Notes: generated by a model not told the origin, from the letters alone. DNA of 54,932 nt from Bacteroidia bacterium (GCA_014376805.1 JACMQU010000112.1:1-54932); one strand, 5' to 3'. Counted from the stretch's first letter, positions 7,743-17,372 are shown. Numbers and translations: made by a program.

Positions 7743-9188
7743 CTTATTTTAAGAAGTTATCTGGCAGCCTTTATTCCCACCTTCTTAATTGTTATGCTAA
7801 TTTTACTGATGCAGGTTATCTGGCTCTATGTGGATGAGTTAATAGGTAAAGGACTGGAGTGGCAAGTAATAGCAGAACTTATGTTTTATTTTTCGGCAAG
7901 CCTGATCCCACAGGCATTGCCACTATCGGTTTTACTCTCTTCCATTATGACCTTTGGAAATCTGGGTGAAAGTTATGAACTTGTTGCAGCTAAAGCATCG
8001 GGCATTTCCATTTGGAGAATGTTTAAACCTATGGTTGGGCTAATGGTTTTCATTGCCATTTTTGGATTCTTTGTTTCAAATATTCTCATCCCTCAAGCCA
8101 ATCTTAAAAGAGGCTCTCTGCTTTATGATGTGAGGCAGCAAAAACCGGCACTGGCTATAAAAGCGGGAGTCTTCAGCCAGGATATTCCGGGAATTACTTT
8201 AAGGGTAGGGAAAAAAAATAGTAAAACACAGGAACTTCAGGAGATCCTTATTTATGACTTGCGCGAAAGTCAGTTGCATCCGGTAATTATCTTTGCCAAA
8301 CGGGGTAACATGTCCATGAGTGAAGATGGACGGTATCTGTTTCTTACCCTCTTTGAAGGTGCGCGCTATGAGGAAATGGAAAAACAAAAAGGTTATTACA
8401 ATTCTCAACCACATACTACTACTGCATTTTCTGAAGAAAGGATTGCCTTTGACATGAACAGTTTTAAATTTAGCAGAACGGATGAGAACCTGTTTAAACA
8501 TCACTGGGAAATGTTAAACGTATTGGAGCTGCAACATGCCAGTGATTCTCTTGATAAGGTGGCAAAAATTAAGTATAAAGAACTGGCAGATTTTATTAAA
8601 CCCTATTATTATTTTTCGAGGGCCGCTGCAGATAGTACCGGCAAAATTAATGCCCTCCCGCCTATGCAGGTGCAATCAGTTAATCCTGATATTATCAGTC
8701 ATTTTAAAGAACTCCGGGGAGATGGTGTTTATACTGCAGCAATTAACAATACACGCAGTGTTAAAAATATTGTAGAATACAGTATTAATGAATATAATGA
8801 ACTCACTAAAATGAGAGCTCGTCACCGCATTGAATGGCACCGCAAATTTATTTTATCAGTAGCCTGTGTAATCATGTTTTTTATTGGTGCACCGCTCGGC
8901 TCTATCATCCGTAAGGGAGGGTTTGGACTTCCCATTGTAGTTTCGGTTATTCTTTATGTATGTTATCATATCGTCTCTCTTTCGGGTGAAAAATTTGCTA
9001 AAACGCTAGCCTGGAGTCCAGCAGCTGGAATGTGGCTTGGAATAACAGTTTTTGTACCACTTGGCATTTTTTTAAGTTATCAGGCAGCTAATGATTCTAA
9101 AATATTTGATGCTTCGGTGTACATCAATTTAGGCAGAAAACTTAGCAGCGCATTTAAGAAAAAACTAAGTTCCCGATCTCACTTGTAA
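7725..9188 (+). CDS. LptF/LptG family permease (long form)
   Basis: Inner-membrane subunit of the LPS transporter LptB2FG, which extracts LPS and passes it to the periplasmic bridge. Its 487 residues show three N-terminal membrane helices (about 15-130), a long periplasmic beta-jellyroll-like domain (about 140-365, with GVFSQDIPGITLRVGKKN and IFAKRGNMSMSEDGRYLFLTL typical of the family) and three C-terminal helices (about 375-460, including CVIMFFIGAPLGSIIRKGGFG). It starts with GTG at 7725. A second LptF/G-like gene occurs at 22194, so this could be the F partner and that the G partner. That assignment is inference. Confidence 0.9.
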   Translation: MKKFYQLILRSYLAAFIPTFLIVMLILLMQVIWLYVDELIGKGLEWQVIAELMFYFSASLIPQALPLSVLLSSIMTFGNLGESYELVAAKASGISIWRMFKPMVGLMVFIAIFGFFVSNILIPQANLKRGSLLYDVRQQKPALAIKAGVFSQDIPGITLRVGKKNSKTQELQEILIYDLRESQLHPVIIFAKRGNMSMSEDGRYLFLTLFEGARYEEMEKQKGYYNSQPHTTTAFSEERIAFDMNSFKFSRTDENLFKHHWEMLNVLELQHASDSLDKVAKIKYKELADFIKPYYYFSRAAADSTGKINALPPMQVQSVNPDIISHFKELRGDGVYTAAINNTRSVKNIVEYSINEYNELTKMRARHRIEWHRKFILSVACVIMFFIGAPLGSIIRKGGFGLPIVVSVILYVCYHIVSLSGEKFAKTLAWSPAAGMWLGITVFVPLGIFLSYQAANDSKIFDASVYINLGRKLSSAFKKKLSSRSHL

Positions 9189-9236
9189 GCAAATTATTTA
9201 TTGGTATTAATGCCTGAACCATCCTTAATTTAAAAA

Positions 9237-10445
9237 ATGAAGATCCTGCAAATATTTCCTCGCTTTCCCTGGCCTTTAAAAGATGGTGGGTCTGTTGCAT
9301 TTTACAACTCTTTAAACGGGTTCAGGCAAAAAGGGTGTGAACTTACCGTTGCAGTTTTAAATACCAGCAAACACCGGATCAATTTTGAAGAATTACCTGA
9401 ACAGGTTAAGAACCTTGCCGAATTTCATTTGATTGATATTGATAATACCATTACACCCTTAGGTGCTTTCAAAAACCTTTTTGAACAACAATCTTATATT
9501 ATCAGTCGCTTTTATAATAAAGATTTTGAGCAGTTGCTGGTAAATCTGGTTCAGAAAAAAAAATTCGATGCTATTATATTTGAGGGTCTTCAGATTACTG
9601 CTTATATAAATGTGATCAGGCATTTAACCACCGCTAAATGTATTTACAGAGCTCATAATATTGAACAGAATATTTGGTTAAGCCAGGCACTAATTGAAAA
9701 AAACAGTTTAAGGAAAATTTATCTTACTATACAAGCCGGACGTCTGTCAAAATTTGAAATAAATTGTGTTAAAAAATTTGATGCTATCTTGCCAATTACT
9801 TTTGCAGATCAGGAAAATTTTAAAAAATTCGGTGTTAAAACTCCAATGCATGTTATGCCGGTTGGCATAGAACTCAATAAATTTGAAAAGTATAAACCTG
9901 CTAACCAGGGAGCTGTTTTTCATATCGGATCAATGGACTGGATGCCTAATCAGGAAGCTGTTTTATGGTTTTTAAGGGAAGTATGGCCGGAGGTATATAA
10001 GCGAACTCCTTTAGCCCGTTTTATGGTAGCCGGTAGAAATATGCCTGCTGCTTTTTTTTCTATTAACCAGCCTGGTGTTACCATTGCAGGGGAAGTTGAT
10101 AACGGGTATGAGTTTATGCAACAACAGGGTGTAATGGTGGTACCTTTGTTTGCCGGAAGCGGGATGCGTGTTAAAGTAATTGAAGGAATGGCTATGGGCA
10201 AATGTATAGTAGCTACTTCTATGGGTATGGAGGGTGTGCCTGCAAAGGCTGGAATACATTATTTGCCTGCAGACAATGCAAGTGCTTTTGCAGATACCCT
10301 CACAGATTTATTAGAACACCCTGAAAAAGGCGAACAAATAGGAATTGAAGCCAGGAAATTTGTATTTGAACACTATAACAATTCAAAAATAATTGAACAG
10401 GTATTAACATTTATTAAGCAATTAAAACTACCAAGCAAAAGCTAA
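9237..10445 (+). CDS. Glycosyltransferase family 4 (GT-B fold)
   Basis: A 402-residue cytoplasmic or membrane-associated glycosyltransferase. The N-terminal acceptor domain begins MKILQIFPRFPWPLKDGGSV, with the Gly-rich acceptor loop of GT4. YRAHNIEQNIW at about 140-150 is usual in the family. The C-terminal nucleotide-sugar domain holds the E-x7-E-like region with GSGMRVKVIEGMAMGKCIVA at about residues 304-323. The substrate cannot be read from sequence; polysaccharide, LPS O-antigen or protein glycosylation are all possible. The gene follows the LptF/G permease by 48 bp on the same strand, compatible with a cell-envelope role. It has no signal peptide. Confidence 0.9.
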   Translation: MKILQIFPRFPWPLKDGGSVAFYNSLNGFRQKGCELTVAVLNTSKHRINFEELPEQVKNLAEFHLIDIDNTITPLGAFKNLFEQQSYIISRFYNKDFEQLLVNLVQKKKFDAIIFEGLQITAYINVIRHLTTAKCIYRAHNIEQNIWLSQALIEKNSLRKIYLTIQAGRLSKFEINCVKKFDAILPITFADQENFKKFGVKTPMHVMPVGIELNKFEKYKPANQGAVFHIGSMDWMPNQEAVLWFLREVWPEVYKRTPLARFMVAGRNMPAAFFSINQPGVTIAGEVDNGYEFMQQQGVMVVPLFAGSGMRVKVIEGMAMGKCIVATSMGMEGVPAKAGIHYLPADNASAFADTLTDLLEHPEKGEQIGIEARKFVFEHYNNSKIIEQVLTFIKQLKLPSKS

Positions 10446-10499
10446 AACATTCTGTCGGTGTCAAGCCCAAAAGCAGCTTGTGTGTTAAATCTTTAAACC

Positions 10500-11045
10500 A
10501 TGAAACTGATAGATAAAATTAAAAATAAAATCGGCAGATTCCTTTTACATAAAGGAATCTCCAAAAATAAAAATGGCAGAAGTCTTCCGTCGTTCGAACA
10601 ATTACTTGATATTGGGATTGTTTATAATGCCAATGAAAAAAATAATGAAGAAAAGATTAACCTGTTTGCAAATTACCTGAGAGGCCAGGGGAAAAAAGTT
10701 TTCATGCTCGGTTATGTGGATGCTAAAATCTTACCTCCATCCAAAAAATTTCATATCACTTCTGAGTATTTCTGGAAAGAAAAACTTACAAAATTTAACC
10801 TTCCTGATGCCGTTAAGATTGGCCGCTTTTTAGAAACACCTTTCGACCTTTTAATGAATATTTATTATGAAGATGAGTTGCCATTGCAAGCTATATCTGT
10901 GTACTCACGTGCCAAATACCGCATAGGAGCGAAGATTCCGAATGCCCTGGTATATAATGATACCGTAATTGATACCTCAACCAATAAAGACCTGCAAAAT
11001 CTTGCCAGTCAAATGGTGCACTATCTCAAAGTTGTAAGCCGTTAA
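10500..11045 (+). CDS. DUF6913-like conserved protein
   Basis: A 181-residue cytoplasmic protein. The N-terminal amphipathic helix (KLIDKIKNKIGRFLLHKGI) and the segment LPSFEQLLDIGIVYNANEKN resemble a conserved Bacteroidota family that I believe is DUF6913; this is from memory and unverified. Other conserved-looking parts are GKKVFMLGYVD and TPFDLLMNIYYEDELPLQAI. The biochemical role is unknown. It is 54 bp downstream of the glycosyltransferase and co-oriented, so may be co-transcribed. Three copies of a 9-bp repeat begin at its stop codon. Confidence 0.75.
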   Translation: MKLIDKIKNKIGRFLLHKGISKNKNGRSLPSFEQLLDIGIVYNANEKNNEEKINLFANYLRGQGKKVFMLGYVDAKILPPSKKFHITSEYFWKEKLTKFNLPDAVKIGRFLETPFDLLMNIYYEDELPLQAISVYSRAKYRIGAKIPNALVYNDTVIDTSTNKDLQNLASQMVHYLKVVSR

Positions 11046-11070
11046 TAAAGTTAATAAAGTTAATAAAGTT
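11041..11070 (+). repeat. 9-bp tandem repeat, three copies
   Basis: GTTAATAAA is repeated three times (11041-11067), followed by a partial GTTAAG. It overlaps the stop codon of the preceding gene (CGT TAA). It contributes in-frame stops but forms no hairpin, and probably arose by slippage. Confidence 0.85.
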
Positions 11071-11090
11071 AAGTTACCTTTTTGCGGTTC

Positions 11091-12506
11091 TCACACGCTT
11101 AAATTCCCCTCTTTCAACAGCACCATATCACTTATTTCATTCCATCGTTTTACTAATAAAAACATAACAATAGAAACTTCCAGTATAGGAAAAATTACCA
11201 TCCCTGGTGCAGAAACATGTATATCAGGATAAAATGCAGCCCCAAGACCAATATTTTTAGTTAACAAGGGCATAATCACATAAAGCAATAATAAGTAAAC
11301 AAGCATGGCAGTATCAGTACGTTTGCTCCGTCCCGAAAAATTTAATAACAATAATATTCCAATATCTCTGATCACAAAACCGGATATAGATAACCAGAAT
11401 AAAAAAGGCTTCGCACCGCCTTCTAATAAAATATCATGAAAAATATTATCTGACTTACCGTTTTCAGGATAAAACATAAAAAACACTGCTGATAGCAAAC
11501 CAATTAATAATGCCACCGGTAAACTGATGAGCCATAGTGGAACATTTTTAAAGAAATGCCTATATTCTTTATGTGTTAACAAATTTTTTAATAACCTGAA
11601 GTTAACAATACTTTTTGCATCTGTAAAGAATAAAAAATAAACCAAAAAAATCAGCTCGCAAAAAAGCAGTCCGGTTACAACAGCTAATGCTGCAATTCCC
11701 GGATAATTCTGATTCCAGAAAAAATAGCCAAACTGTAGTAAAAAGTTACTCCCAATAAACAGCATCCACCAGGATGGAGTATCGGAGTATTGTAATTCGG
11801 CTCGCATACTTCTGTATAAACCACCAATAATCCAGGCACAATAAAACAATGAACTGAATAAGACAATATCAATTACTCCCAATTTTATACCGTACCAGGT
11901 ATGTAATACATGATCTTCATTTAATATCATCCCCAATCCAAAAATATTTGATAAAAAAGTAAGTAGCAGAATGCCCAAAATAAAAATACTGTTACTTTTT
12001 ATTTTCGACCGGCCATCCGTCTTGCGTAATAATTGAAGTGCCAGTAGTATCATTAATCCGGGTAATGAAATCATAGAAATAATCAATAAAATACCAATCT
12101 TAAATTCGTTTTCCGGCTGCGGCATTTCTATGGCTGTAACCATAAAAATAAGCCAGCAAAAAGAAGCACCATACCAGTTATAAATTGTACTCCCGAATAA
12201 CTTCCCAATAATTAATTTCCATGGGCCAATAATGCTCATCTTTTGCCAGTCCCAGGTCTTTTCATTATATTCTTCCATTATGGCATCGGCAGCATTTTTT
12301 AACCCCCAGAATAAACCTATAAAAACAAATCCTGCAACTGAAAAATAATGCAAGGAACGCCAGGCCTGTTCTGTATCATTGCTATTGGTAAAAATCAACA
12401 CTACTATTAACAAGATAATGGCAGGCATAGCCACCAGTCTTTGCAAACTAAATTCAAGCCAAAGATTTCTGGCAAATTCGGCATTCCATTTTAATATTTT
12501 TTCCAT
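11091..12506 (-). CDS. ABC transporter permease
   Basis: Membrane subunit of an ABC-2-type exporter, 471 residues with about 10-12 hydrophobic segments. Examples are MPAIILLIVVLIFTN near residue 28 and GFVFIGLFWGLKNAADAI near 60. The motif EEYNEKTWDWQKMSIIGPWKL at about 77-97 is characteristic of permeases whose ATPase precedes them: the coupling region E-x-T-WxxQ. It forms an operon with the ATPase at 12506; the stop and start codons overlap as TAATG. The substrate is unknown. Two-subunit exporters of this kind often export small compounds or remodel the envelope. Confidence 0.88.
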   Translation of the reverse strand: MEKILKWNAEFARNLWLEFSLQRLVAMPAIILLIVVLIFTNSNDTEQAWRSLHYFSVAGFVFIGLFWGLKNAADAIMEEYNEKTWDWQKMSIIGPWKLIIGKLFGSTIYNWYGASFCWLIFMVTAIEMPQPENEFKIGILLIISMISLPGLMILLALQLLRKTDGRSKIKSNSIFILGILLLTFLSNIFGLGMILNEDHVLHTWYGIKLGVIDIVLFSSLFYCAWIIGGLYRSMRAELQYSDTPSWWMLFIGSNFLLQFGYFFWNQNYPGIAALAVVTGLLFCELIFLVYFLFFTDAKSIVNFRLLKNLLTHKEYRHFFKNVPLWLISLPVALLIGLLSAVFFMFYPENGKSDNIFHDILLEGGAKPFLFWLSISGFVIRDIGILLLLNFSGRSKRTDTAMLVYLLLLYVIMPLLTKNIGLGAAFYPDIHVSAPGMVIFPILEVSIVMFLLVKRWNEISDMVLLKEGNLSV

Positions 12507-13438
12507 TATGCTTTTGATTGTCTATAGTTGGAAACTGTTTTAATATATTCATCCTGAAGATTCATTTTAACTTGCCCAAACTCTACTATCGGAAGATCAT
12601 TCAACACAAGTATTTTCAATAATTGTTGTGATGATAAAAGTTTTTCATTTAATTTCAAACTTATTCCTTTATCCGTTACAATCACCTCCTTCACACTTTC
12701 CATCGTTTTTATAAATTCTATGAAGGCGTTTGAATACTGGGTAAGGCGTAAAAATATATGGAGGTAATTATCTTTTTCAGTTACTGCCTTTAACAAACGG
12801 TGTTCAATCATCCTGCCCTCTTGTATAACAAGCATTCCGGTAGAATAATCTTCAAGTTCAGCAAGTATATGTGAAGAAACAATTATAGTCATGCCGGCAT
12901 CACGTAACGCCAGCAATAAATGTGATAATGAATAGCGGGCTTCGGGGTCAAGTCCGGATGCAGGCTCATCCAGCAGTAATACTGGTGGCTGGTGTATAAT
13001 TGCCTGTGCTATTCCAACCCTTTGCCTCATTCCACGGGAAAGAGAACTCACCTTTTTATCTAGAAATCCATTTATCCCCGCACGTGTGGCAGCTAATTCA
13101 ACAGCGGCATTAACATTCATACCCGGCTTCATTCTGCTATGCGCAGTAAACCGTAAGGATTGTATTACTGTAAGCTGATCATATAAACCAAACAAGTCTT
13201 GTAAATAACCAACTTGTAAATGAACTTCACGTGGTTGTGTAAAGGCATCAAATCCGTTAATCCGGATCTCTCCTGATAAAGGTTTTGCCAGGGCTGCCAT
13301 ACTTCGTAATAAAGTAGTTTTTCCTGAACCATTCGGACCAACCAATGCAGTAATGGATCCTTCATCAATCTCAAACGAAACTTTATGCAAGGCTCGCTTA
13401 TCTGAATAATCATAAATTAAATCTTTTATAAATATCAT
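12506..13438 (-). CDS. ABC transporter ATP-binding protein
   Basis: Cytoplasmic ATPase of the exporter, 310 residues. Walker A is GPNGSGKTTLLR at about 34-45, the Q loop is at YLQDLFGLYDQLT, the signature is SLSRGMRQRVGIAQAI at about 132-147, and Walker B with the catalytic Glu is PPVLLLDEPASGLDP. The H loop is in SSHILAELEDYS. After about residue 215 comes an extra C-terminal domain of about 95 residues, common in ABC-2 ATPases. It overlaps the permease gene by one base, so the two are translationally coupled. It is the first gene of the operon; upstream is a 345-bp or longer AT-rich spacer. Confidence 0.93.
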   Translation of the reverse strand: MIFIKDLIYDYSDKRALHKVSFEIDEGSITALVGPNGSGKTTLLRSMAALAKPLSGEIRINGFDAFTQPREVHLQVGYLQDLFGLYDQLTVIQSLRFTAHSRMKPGMNVNAAVELAATRAGINGFLDKKVSSLSRGMRQRVGIAQAIIHQPPVLLLDEPASGLDPEARYSLSHLLLALRDAGMTIIVSSHILAELEDYSTGMLVIQEGRMIEHRLLKAVTEKDNYLHIFLRLTQYSNAFIEFIKTMESVKEVIVTDKGISLKLNEKLLSSQQLLKILVLNDLPIVEFGQVKMNLQDEYIKTVSNYRQSKA

Positions 13439-14163
13439 AAAATTTGCATTTTTTTATTATTAAAACAGTATTGAAACATACATATGAATTAACCTGTTTA
13501 ACCACCAATAAACATCGCTTAATTAGCACTTACTATTTCAATAAATAATATATTTCTGTATTCGTAAACCTGCCATCATAAAAATAATATTCTTTTAACA
13601 ATGCTTCTTTTTAAAGTGAAATTTAGTAAATTTTTTTTTGATTTATCATTCACCTGATTTATATTAATTTTTATACTATGGAAGTCTGTTAGATTAAAAT
13701 CAATACAAGAAAAATTTTCTAATCAGCCAATTGTTTCAAAAAGAAAATTAAGCTTAAATCCAACTTCAGCGCTATAATTTTTGTGATCAATTCTATGATG
13801 CCCAACAACATTAATCAAGTAAACTTTAACCTTGAGTTTAATACTTCATTATATCAGTTATACTTAATTGCTAACTTAATATTTAGATATTTAAAAAATT
13901 CATTCACATCTGATGAACAGTTTTTTCTTAGAATTAAGTCTATTTGCAGGGAGTTCGGAAAAGGATCTAATTTTAAAATTAACCTGTTAAAGTTTTAATT
14001 ACAAATAAGTAAATTGTAATAAAATTAGCCGGAATTTAATACGTAAAAAAAAACCATAACCACGACTTAAAAATTATAATAAAGCCGGTAAAATGGATGT
14101 TTATACTATGCTATTAGTTTTAAAAATCAGAAACATAGAAATAACAATAAACCAGGTAACAGA
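13439..14163. other. AT-rich intergenic stretch, one weak small ORF
   Basis: About 725 bp of very AT-rich sequence between the ABC exporter (start at 13438) and the coiled-coil gene (stop at 14164). It carries the promoter of the ABC operon somewhere on the minus strand. The only ORF of note is the weak one at 13783. I see no RNA gene, repeat or recognisable remnant. Confidence 0.6.
13783..13998 (+). CDS. Doubtful small ORF of 71 residues
   Basis: It encodes MINSMMPNNINQVNFNLEFN and continues to a basic Lys/Phe-rich end. It has no known domain. Support is only that the frame is open in AT-rich DNA and that ATAATTTTTG, a near match to the TAnnTTTG box, lies just before the start. Composition matches the surrounding non-coding sequence, so it may be spurious. 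Confidence 0.22.
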   Translation: MINSMMPNNINQVNFNLEFNTSLYQLYLIANLIFRYLKNSFTSDEQFFLRIKSICREFGKGSNFKINLLKF

Positions 14164-14973
14164 TTATGCCGGGTTTATTAATTTATCGTTAAGCCTATTT
14201 AATTCTAATTGCATTTCTTTAGAGGAGTTACTCATTAATTTATTTTCCTCATTTAACCTGTTAGTTTCTTCCCGCATGTTTCTCAGTTCATCTCTCATTT
14301 TATCCATCTCACTTTTCATATTACTAGAAAAATCAGACTTAATTGATCCAAGCTCAGCATCCGTATAAATGCGGTGATTGGAGGTTTCGCTTTTAACAAA
14401 AGCAGTGCTGTTTTCAGCAGTTTCAGAGATTTTAGCATCAATTGAATAGGCTTGCTTATTCAAAGCACTTTTAAGCTTTGAAACTTTCGTATTCATCAGC
14501 ATAAAAACCACTAATGGAATAAGAACAGACAGACCTAATAATACCCAAATTAACATCATCGCATTTGCAAGTGCTTCATCATGTTTGCTTACGTGTGCTT
14601 CTGTATTTTTACGAAACTCCTCGACAGAAAATCGTGTCTGGTTTAATGAATCATTGGTTGAAGATATTTTAAATGCCGTTGAATTTAATATCTCTTCAAC
14701 TTTACTCATTTGTCCACTCAAAGCATTAATTTCTGCTTGTTTGGCATCAATTGCACTTTTAATATTATAGGTGTTTGCAGACATTGATTTTATCTGATTG
14801 CTGATACTTTCCATACCCTCTTCAAAATCCTTTTTTAAAACATACGGGGGAGGTGTTTTAGGTCTTTGCATGGCTGCAGAAGGAGGTGGTGTTACAGGCT
14901 TTGGTGCTTGTTTGGGTTGTGCATGCAAAATAAGAGTGGTTAATACCATTACAAAGGTTACTAGTACTTTCAT
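14164..14973 (-). CDS. Secreted/membrane-anchored coiled-coil protein
   Basis: A 269-residue protein. An N-terminal signal sequence (MKVLVTFVMVLTTLILHA, then QPK) is followed by a Pro-rich linker at about 20-45. A first coiled coil follows at about 48-130 (KDFEEGMESISNQIKSMSAN and onward), then a membrane helix at about 138-160 (LIWVLLGLSVLIPLVVFMLM). A second, longer coiled coil runs from about 162 to 265 with heptads such as MDKMRDELRNMREETNRLNE. The topology suggests one coiled coil outside and one inside the cytoplasm, like a structural or signal-transducing spacer. I recognise no named family. It stands alone. Confidence 0.8.
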   Translation of the reverse strand: MKVLVTFVMVLTTLILHAQPKQAPKPVTPPPSAAMQRPKTPPPYVLKKDFEEGMESISNQIKSMSANTYNIKSAIDAKQAEINALSGQMSKVEEILNSTAFKISSTNDSLNQTRFSVEEFRKNTEAHVSKHDEALANAMMLIWVLLGLSVLIPLVVFMLMNTKVSKLKSALNKQAYSIDAKISETAENSTAFVKSETSNHRIYTDAELGSIKSDFSSNMKSEMDKMRDELRNMREETNRLNEENKLMSNSSKEMQLELNRLNDKLINPA

Positions 14974-15381
14974 AAATCAGGTTCTTTTAAATTAAGTAAG
15001 TAAAAATAAGGTAATTTATATCAGATTATCAATAAAGAAAATGTGGACATCACTATCTGTAAAATTTAAATATATGATTGTTAATGATTTAACTTAAAAA
15101 ATTGATGGAATAATAATATGGAATTAATTTCATTTTTATTACCTGTTTACCTGATTATATAAAAAAATAAATGTTATGTAATCAGGCATATTATCTTTCG
15201 TCTGTAAGATAAACTATATATAAAGAATAATTTTAATGCTATTTATGGGGTTAAATATCCGGCTATTTTTACGTGGTTTCGAAGTAGTTTTTGAATCAAA
15301 TTTCAAATGTTAAATTAGCAAGAACCGGGTCTTAATATAATAACCAGTTTATTATGTTTACATCCATGATTAAAAAGTCTC
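14974..15381. other. Intergenic stretch, nothing recognised
   Basis: About 400 bp of AT-rich sequence between the coiled-coil gene and the start of the AlkA remnant. The minus-strand promoter of the coiled-coil gene should be here. I saw no ORF, RNA gene or repeat. Confidence 0.6.
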
Positions 15382-16260
15382 AAAATTTTTATACCACTTC
15401 CGGAACATTTCAACTTTACAAAATGCCTTTGGTTTCTAAACAGAAATTATAAATGATATTTTATATTGCAGTGAAAAAAGATGAGCTATGAAAAGCATTT
15501 TTATTAAATGACCAAATATTTTTAGTTAGCATTCCGGAAAATAAAAAACAACTGATTGTAAAAATTATTCTGGGTGAACCTACCACAGAAAACAAAAACA
15601 AATAAGTATTTACCTAAGTAATTGGTTTGATCTCAATAGAGACTTGAATTCATTTTATACTTTTCTAAAAAAAATTAACCATCTTCACTACATGGGTGAT
15701 GCTTTTAATAGCTTAAGGTTTGTGGGGAGAAACGACTTGTTTGACGCACTGCAGATGTATAATTAAACAACAGATAAATTTAACTTTTGCCTATAAATTA
15801 AAGCGGAAATTAGTTGAGAAGTTTGGAATTACCATTATTTATGAACTGGAAAAATATCTCTTATTTCCTTCTCCTGAAGTATTGGCATTGGCTATAGTGG
15901 AAGATCTGCACAACAGTTTTAAAAACAAAGTAACATTTTTAATTGGAGTTGCAGCGGCCAAAGAAAATAGAGAGTTAAGCCGTGAAATTTTAATGCCATT
16001 GCTAACCTTTGAAGAGCAACAAAAATTGTTAATGTAAATAAAAGGTATTGGTATCTGGACTGCTAATTATACACTGATAAAATCATTACGAATTCCGAAT
16101 TGTATTCCACATGGCGATGTAGGTTTGTTAAAAGCATTGGTTGACCATAGTATTATAAAAGAAAGAAATGAAACGGATAATATCCGGAAATTTTTTAACA
16201 AATTTAAAGGCTGGGAAAGTTACCTTGTTTTTTATTTATGGCGAAGCCTGACAGGTAAAA
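15382..16260 (+). pseudogene. DNA-3-methyladenine glycosylase (AlkA family), multiply frameshifted
   Basis: Remnant of an HhH-GPD DNA repair glycosylase of the AlkA type, which removes alkylated bases. Joining frames gives, in order: PLPEHFNFTKCLWFLNRNY, AFLLNDQIFLVSIPENKKQL, YLSNWFDLNRDLNSFYTFLK, SLRFVGRNDLFDAL, CIIKQQINLTFAYKLKRKLV and, after an in-frame TAA at 16035, IKGIGIWTANYTLIKSLRIP and PHGDVGLLKAL. It ends with WESYLVFYLWRSLTG. The HhH element (IKGIGIWTANY) and the catalytic Asp (HGD) survive, so function was lost by at least four frameshifts or stops: near 15450, 15500, 15600 and 15755, and at 16035. The family normally has about 290-300 residues, and the remnant spans nearly all of that. 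The gene is clearly dead. Confidence 0.9.
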
Positions 16261-16407
16261 TAAAAGATATAAAGTTCAAACTCCATCATCCATTATTGAG
16301 AGTAATTTATATTGCGTGGTGCATGTAACAACAGGATGAAAAATATATCCTTATACAAGAGCATGTGTCGTCAAATCCATTTATAATTGTCCTGTATATA
16401 TATCATA

Positions 16408-16974
16408 TTAAACAATAATTATATCATGCCTGTAAAGCAATCCGGCTAAGTCATGAACGAGAAACTTCGCCTTTTTTATATTGTTCACTTCCGGGTCGAT
16501 AGAAAAGTTTTTACAGGTGGTAAAATCTATCCCGCTTAGGTTTGAATGAAAGAAAAGTGCATCTAATAAATCGCAGTTTTCAAATGTAGTTTTACTCAAA
16601 TCGGACTCCGTAAAATTGGCGCCGTTAATATGGCAACTTTTAAAGGAACTCTTATTAAATTTTTTTTTATCGAAAGCGGTATAATCAAGGTTACAATTTT
16701 CAAATTGAACAGAGAAACCAAATTCTTTGGTAAGTGAAAAATTTACACCGATTAGTTTACATTCTACAAATTCAACTTCTTGCATTTTGCAAGCATCCAA
16801 CTTTGCATTACTTAAATTGCAATGGAGGAAAGTACACGCCTCAAAATCAATTTGTGACAAGTTTGAAAATGTACAGTTTGAAAATTGAACATTTTCATAT
16901 TCTTTCCTGTTAAATTTTTGCTTTGTATCATCAATATAGTTAAACGCTTCTTTTCTTGATTTCCTGCTAATCAT
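16408..16974 (-). CDS. Pentapeptide-repeat protein
   Basis: A 188-residue cytoplasmic protein made of A(D/N)LxF-type pentapeptide repeats from about residue 28 to 160. Examples are FSNCTFSNLSQIDFEACTFL, NLSNAKLDACKMQEVEFVEC and GANFTESDLSKTTFENCDLL. It should fold as a right-handed quadrilateral beta helix. The layout resembles the McbG/Qnr group, some of which mimic DNA and protect gyrase, but this function cannot be assumed here. No signal peptide is present. The gene is isolated between two decayed genes. Confidence 0.87.
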   Translation of the reverse strand: MISRKSRKEAFNYIDDTKQKFNRKEYENVQFSNCTFSNLSQIDFEACTFLHCNLSNAKLDACKMQEVEFVECKLIGVNFSLTKEFGFSVQFENCNLDYTAFDKKKFNKSSFKSCHINGANFTESDLSKTTFENCDLLDALFFHSNLSGIDFTTCKNFSIDPEVNNIKKAKFLVHDLAGLLYRHDIIIV

Positions 16975-17114
16975 AATTTATAAGAATGTGATGGGCAAGG
17001 TACACGATATCCATTATTTTTTCTCCAGAATTTACCTTAATATTATTGGTCTTACCACTTTCATAAATCCGGATAATTTAATTATGTATGTTGTTAAATA
17101 AATAAGCAGAACTT

Positions 17115-17372
17115 ATGAGAACGTTTATCAATAATTTAGCTGCACCCGACAAAAAGTATTGAAAAACCGCAGATTTAATTTTATTCACGATCCTGATACT
17201 GTTAGTTTTTACTTTTAGAAACACTTTCTCTTACACACAGGAATAAGAAGATATCCCAAACTTTATGAAAGGCTCAAAACCTTCTCTAATTGAACTTTAT
17301 AAAAACAATGCTATTTATAAAAGCTGATTTTTTTACTATAACGCCATTTTTCCTGAACCGCATTTAGTATAG
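17115..17372 (+). pseudogene. Decayed small membrane-protein ORF with three in-frame stops
   Basis: From the ATG at 17115, one frame of 86 codons reads MRTFINNLAAPDKKY, stop, KTADLILFTILILLVFTFRN, then FSYTQE, stop, EDIPNFMKGSKPSLIELYKN, then NAIYKS, stop, and FFYYNAIFPEPHLV, stop. There is no frameshift, only TGA, TAA and TGA. A membrane helix (ILFTILILLVF) followed by a polar tail looks protein-like. I do not recognise the family, and a chance reading cannot be fully excluded. Confidence 0.45.

Noticed and set aside
14093-14368. Plus-strand ORF of 91 residues
   Set aside because: It is mostly antisense to the coiled-coil gene, whose reading frame is better supported.
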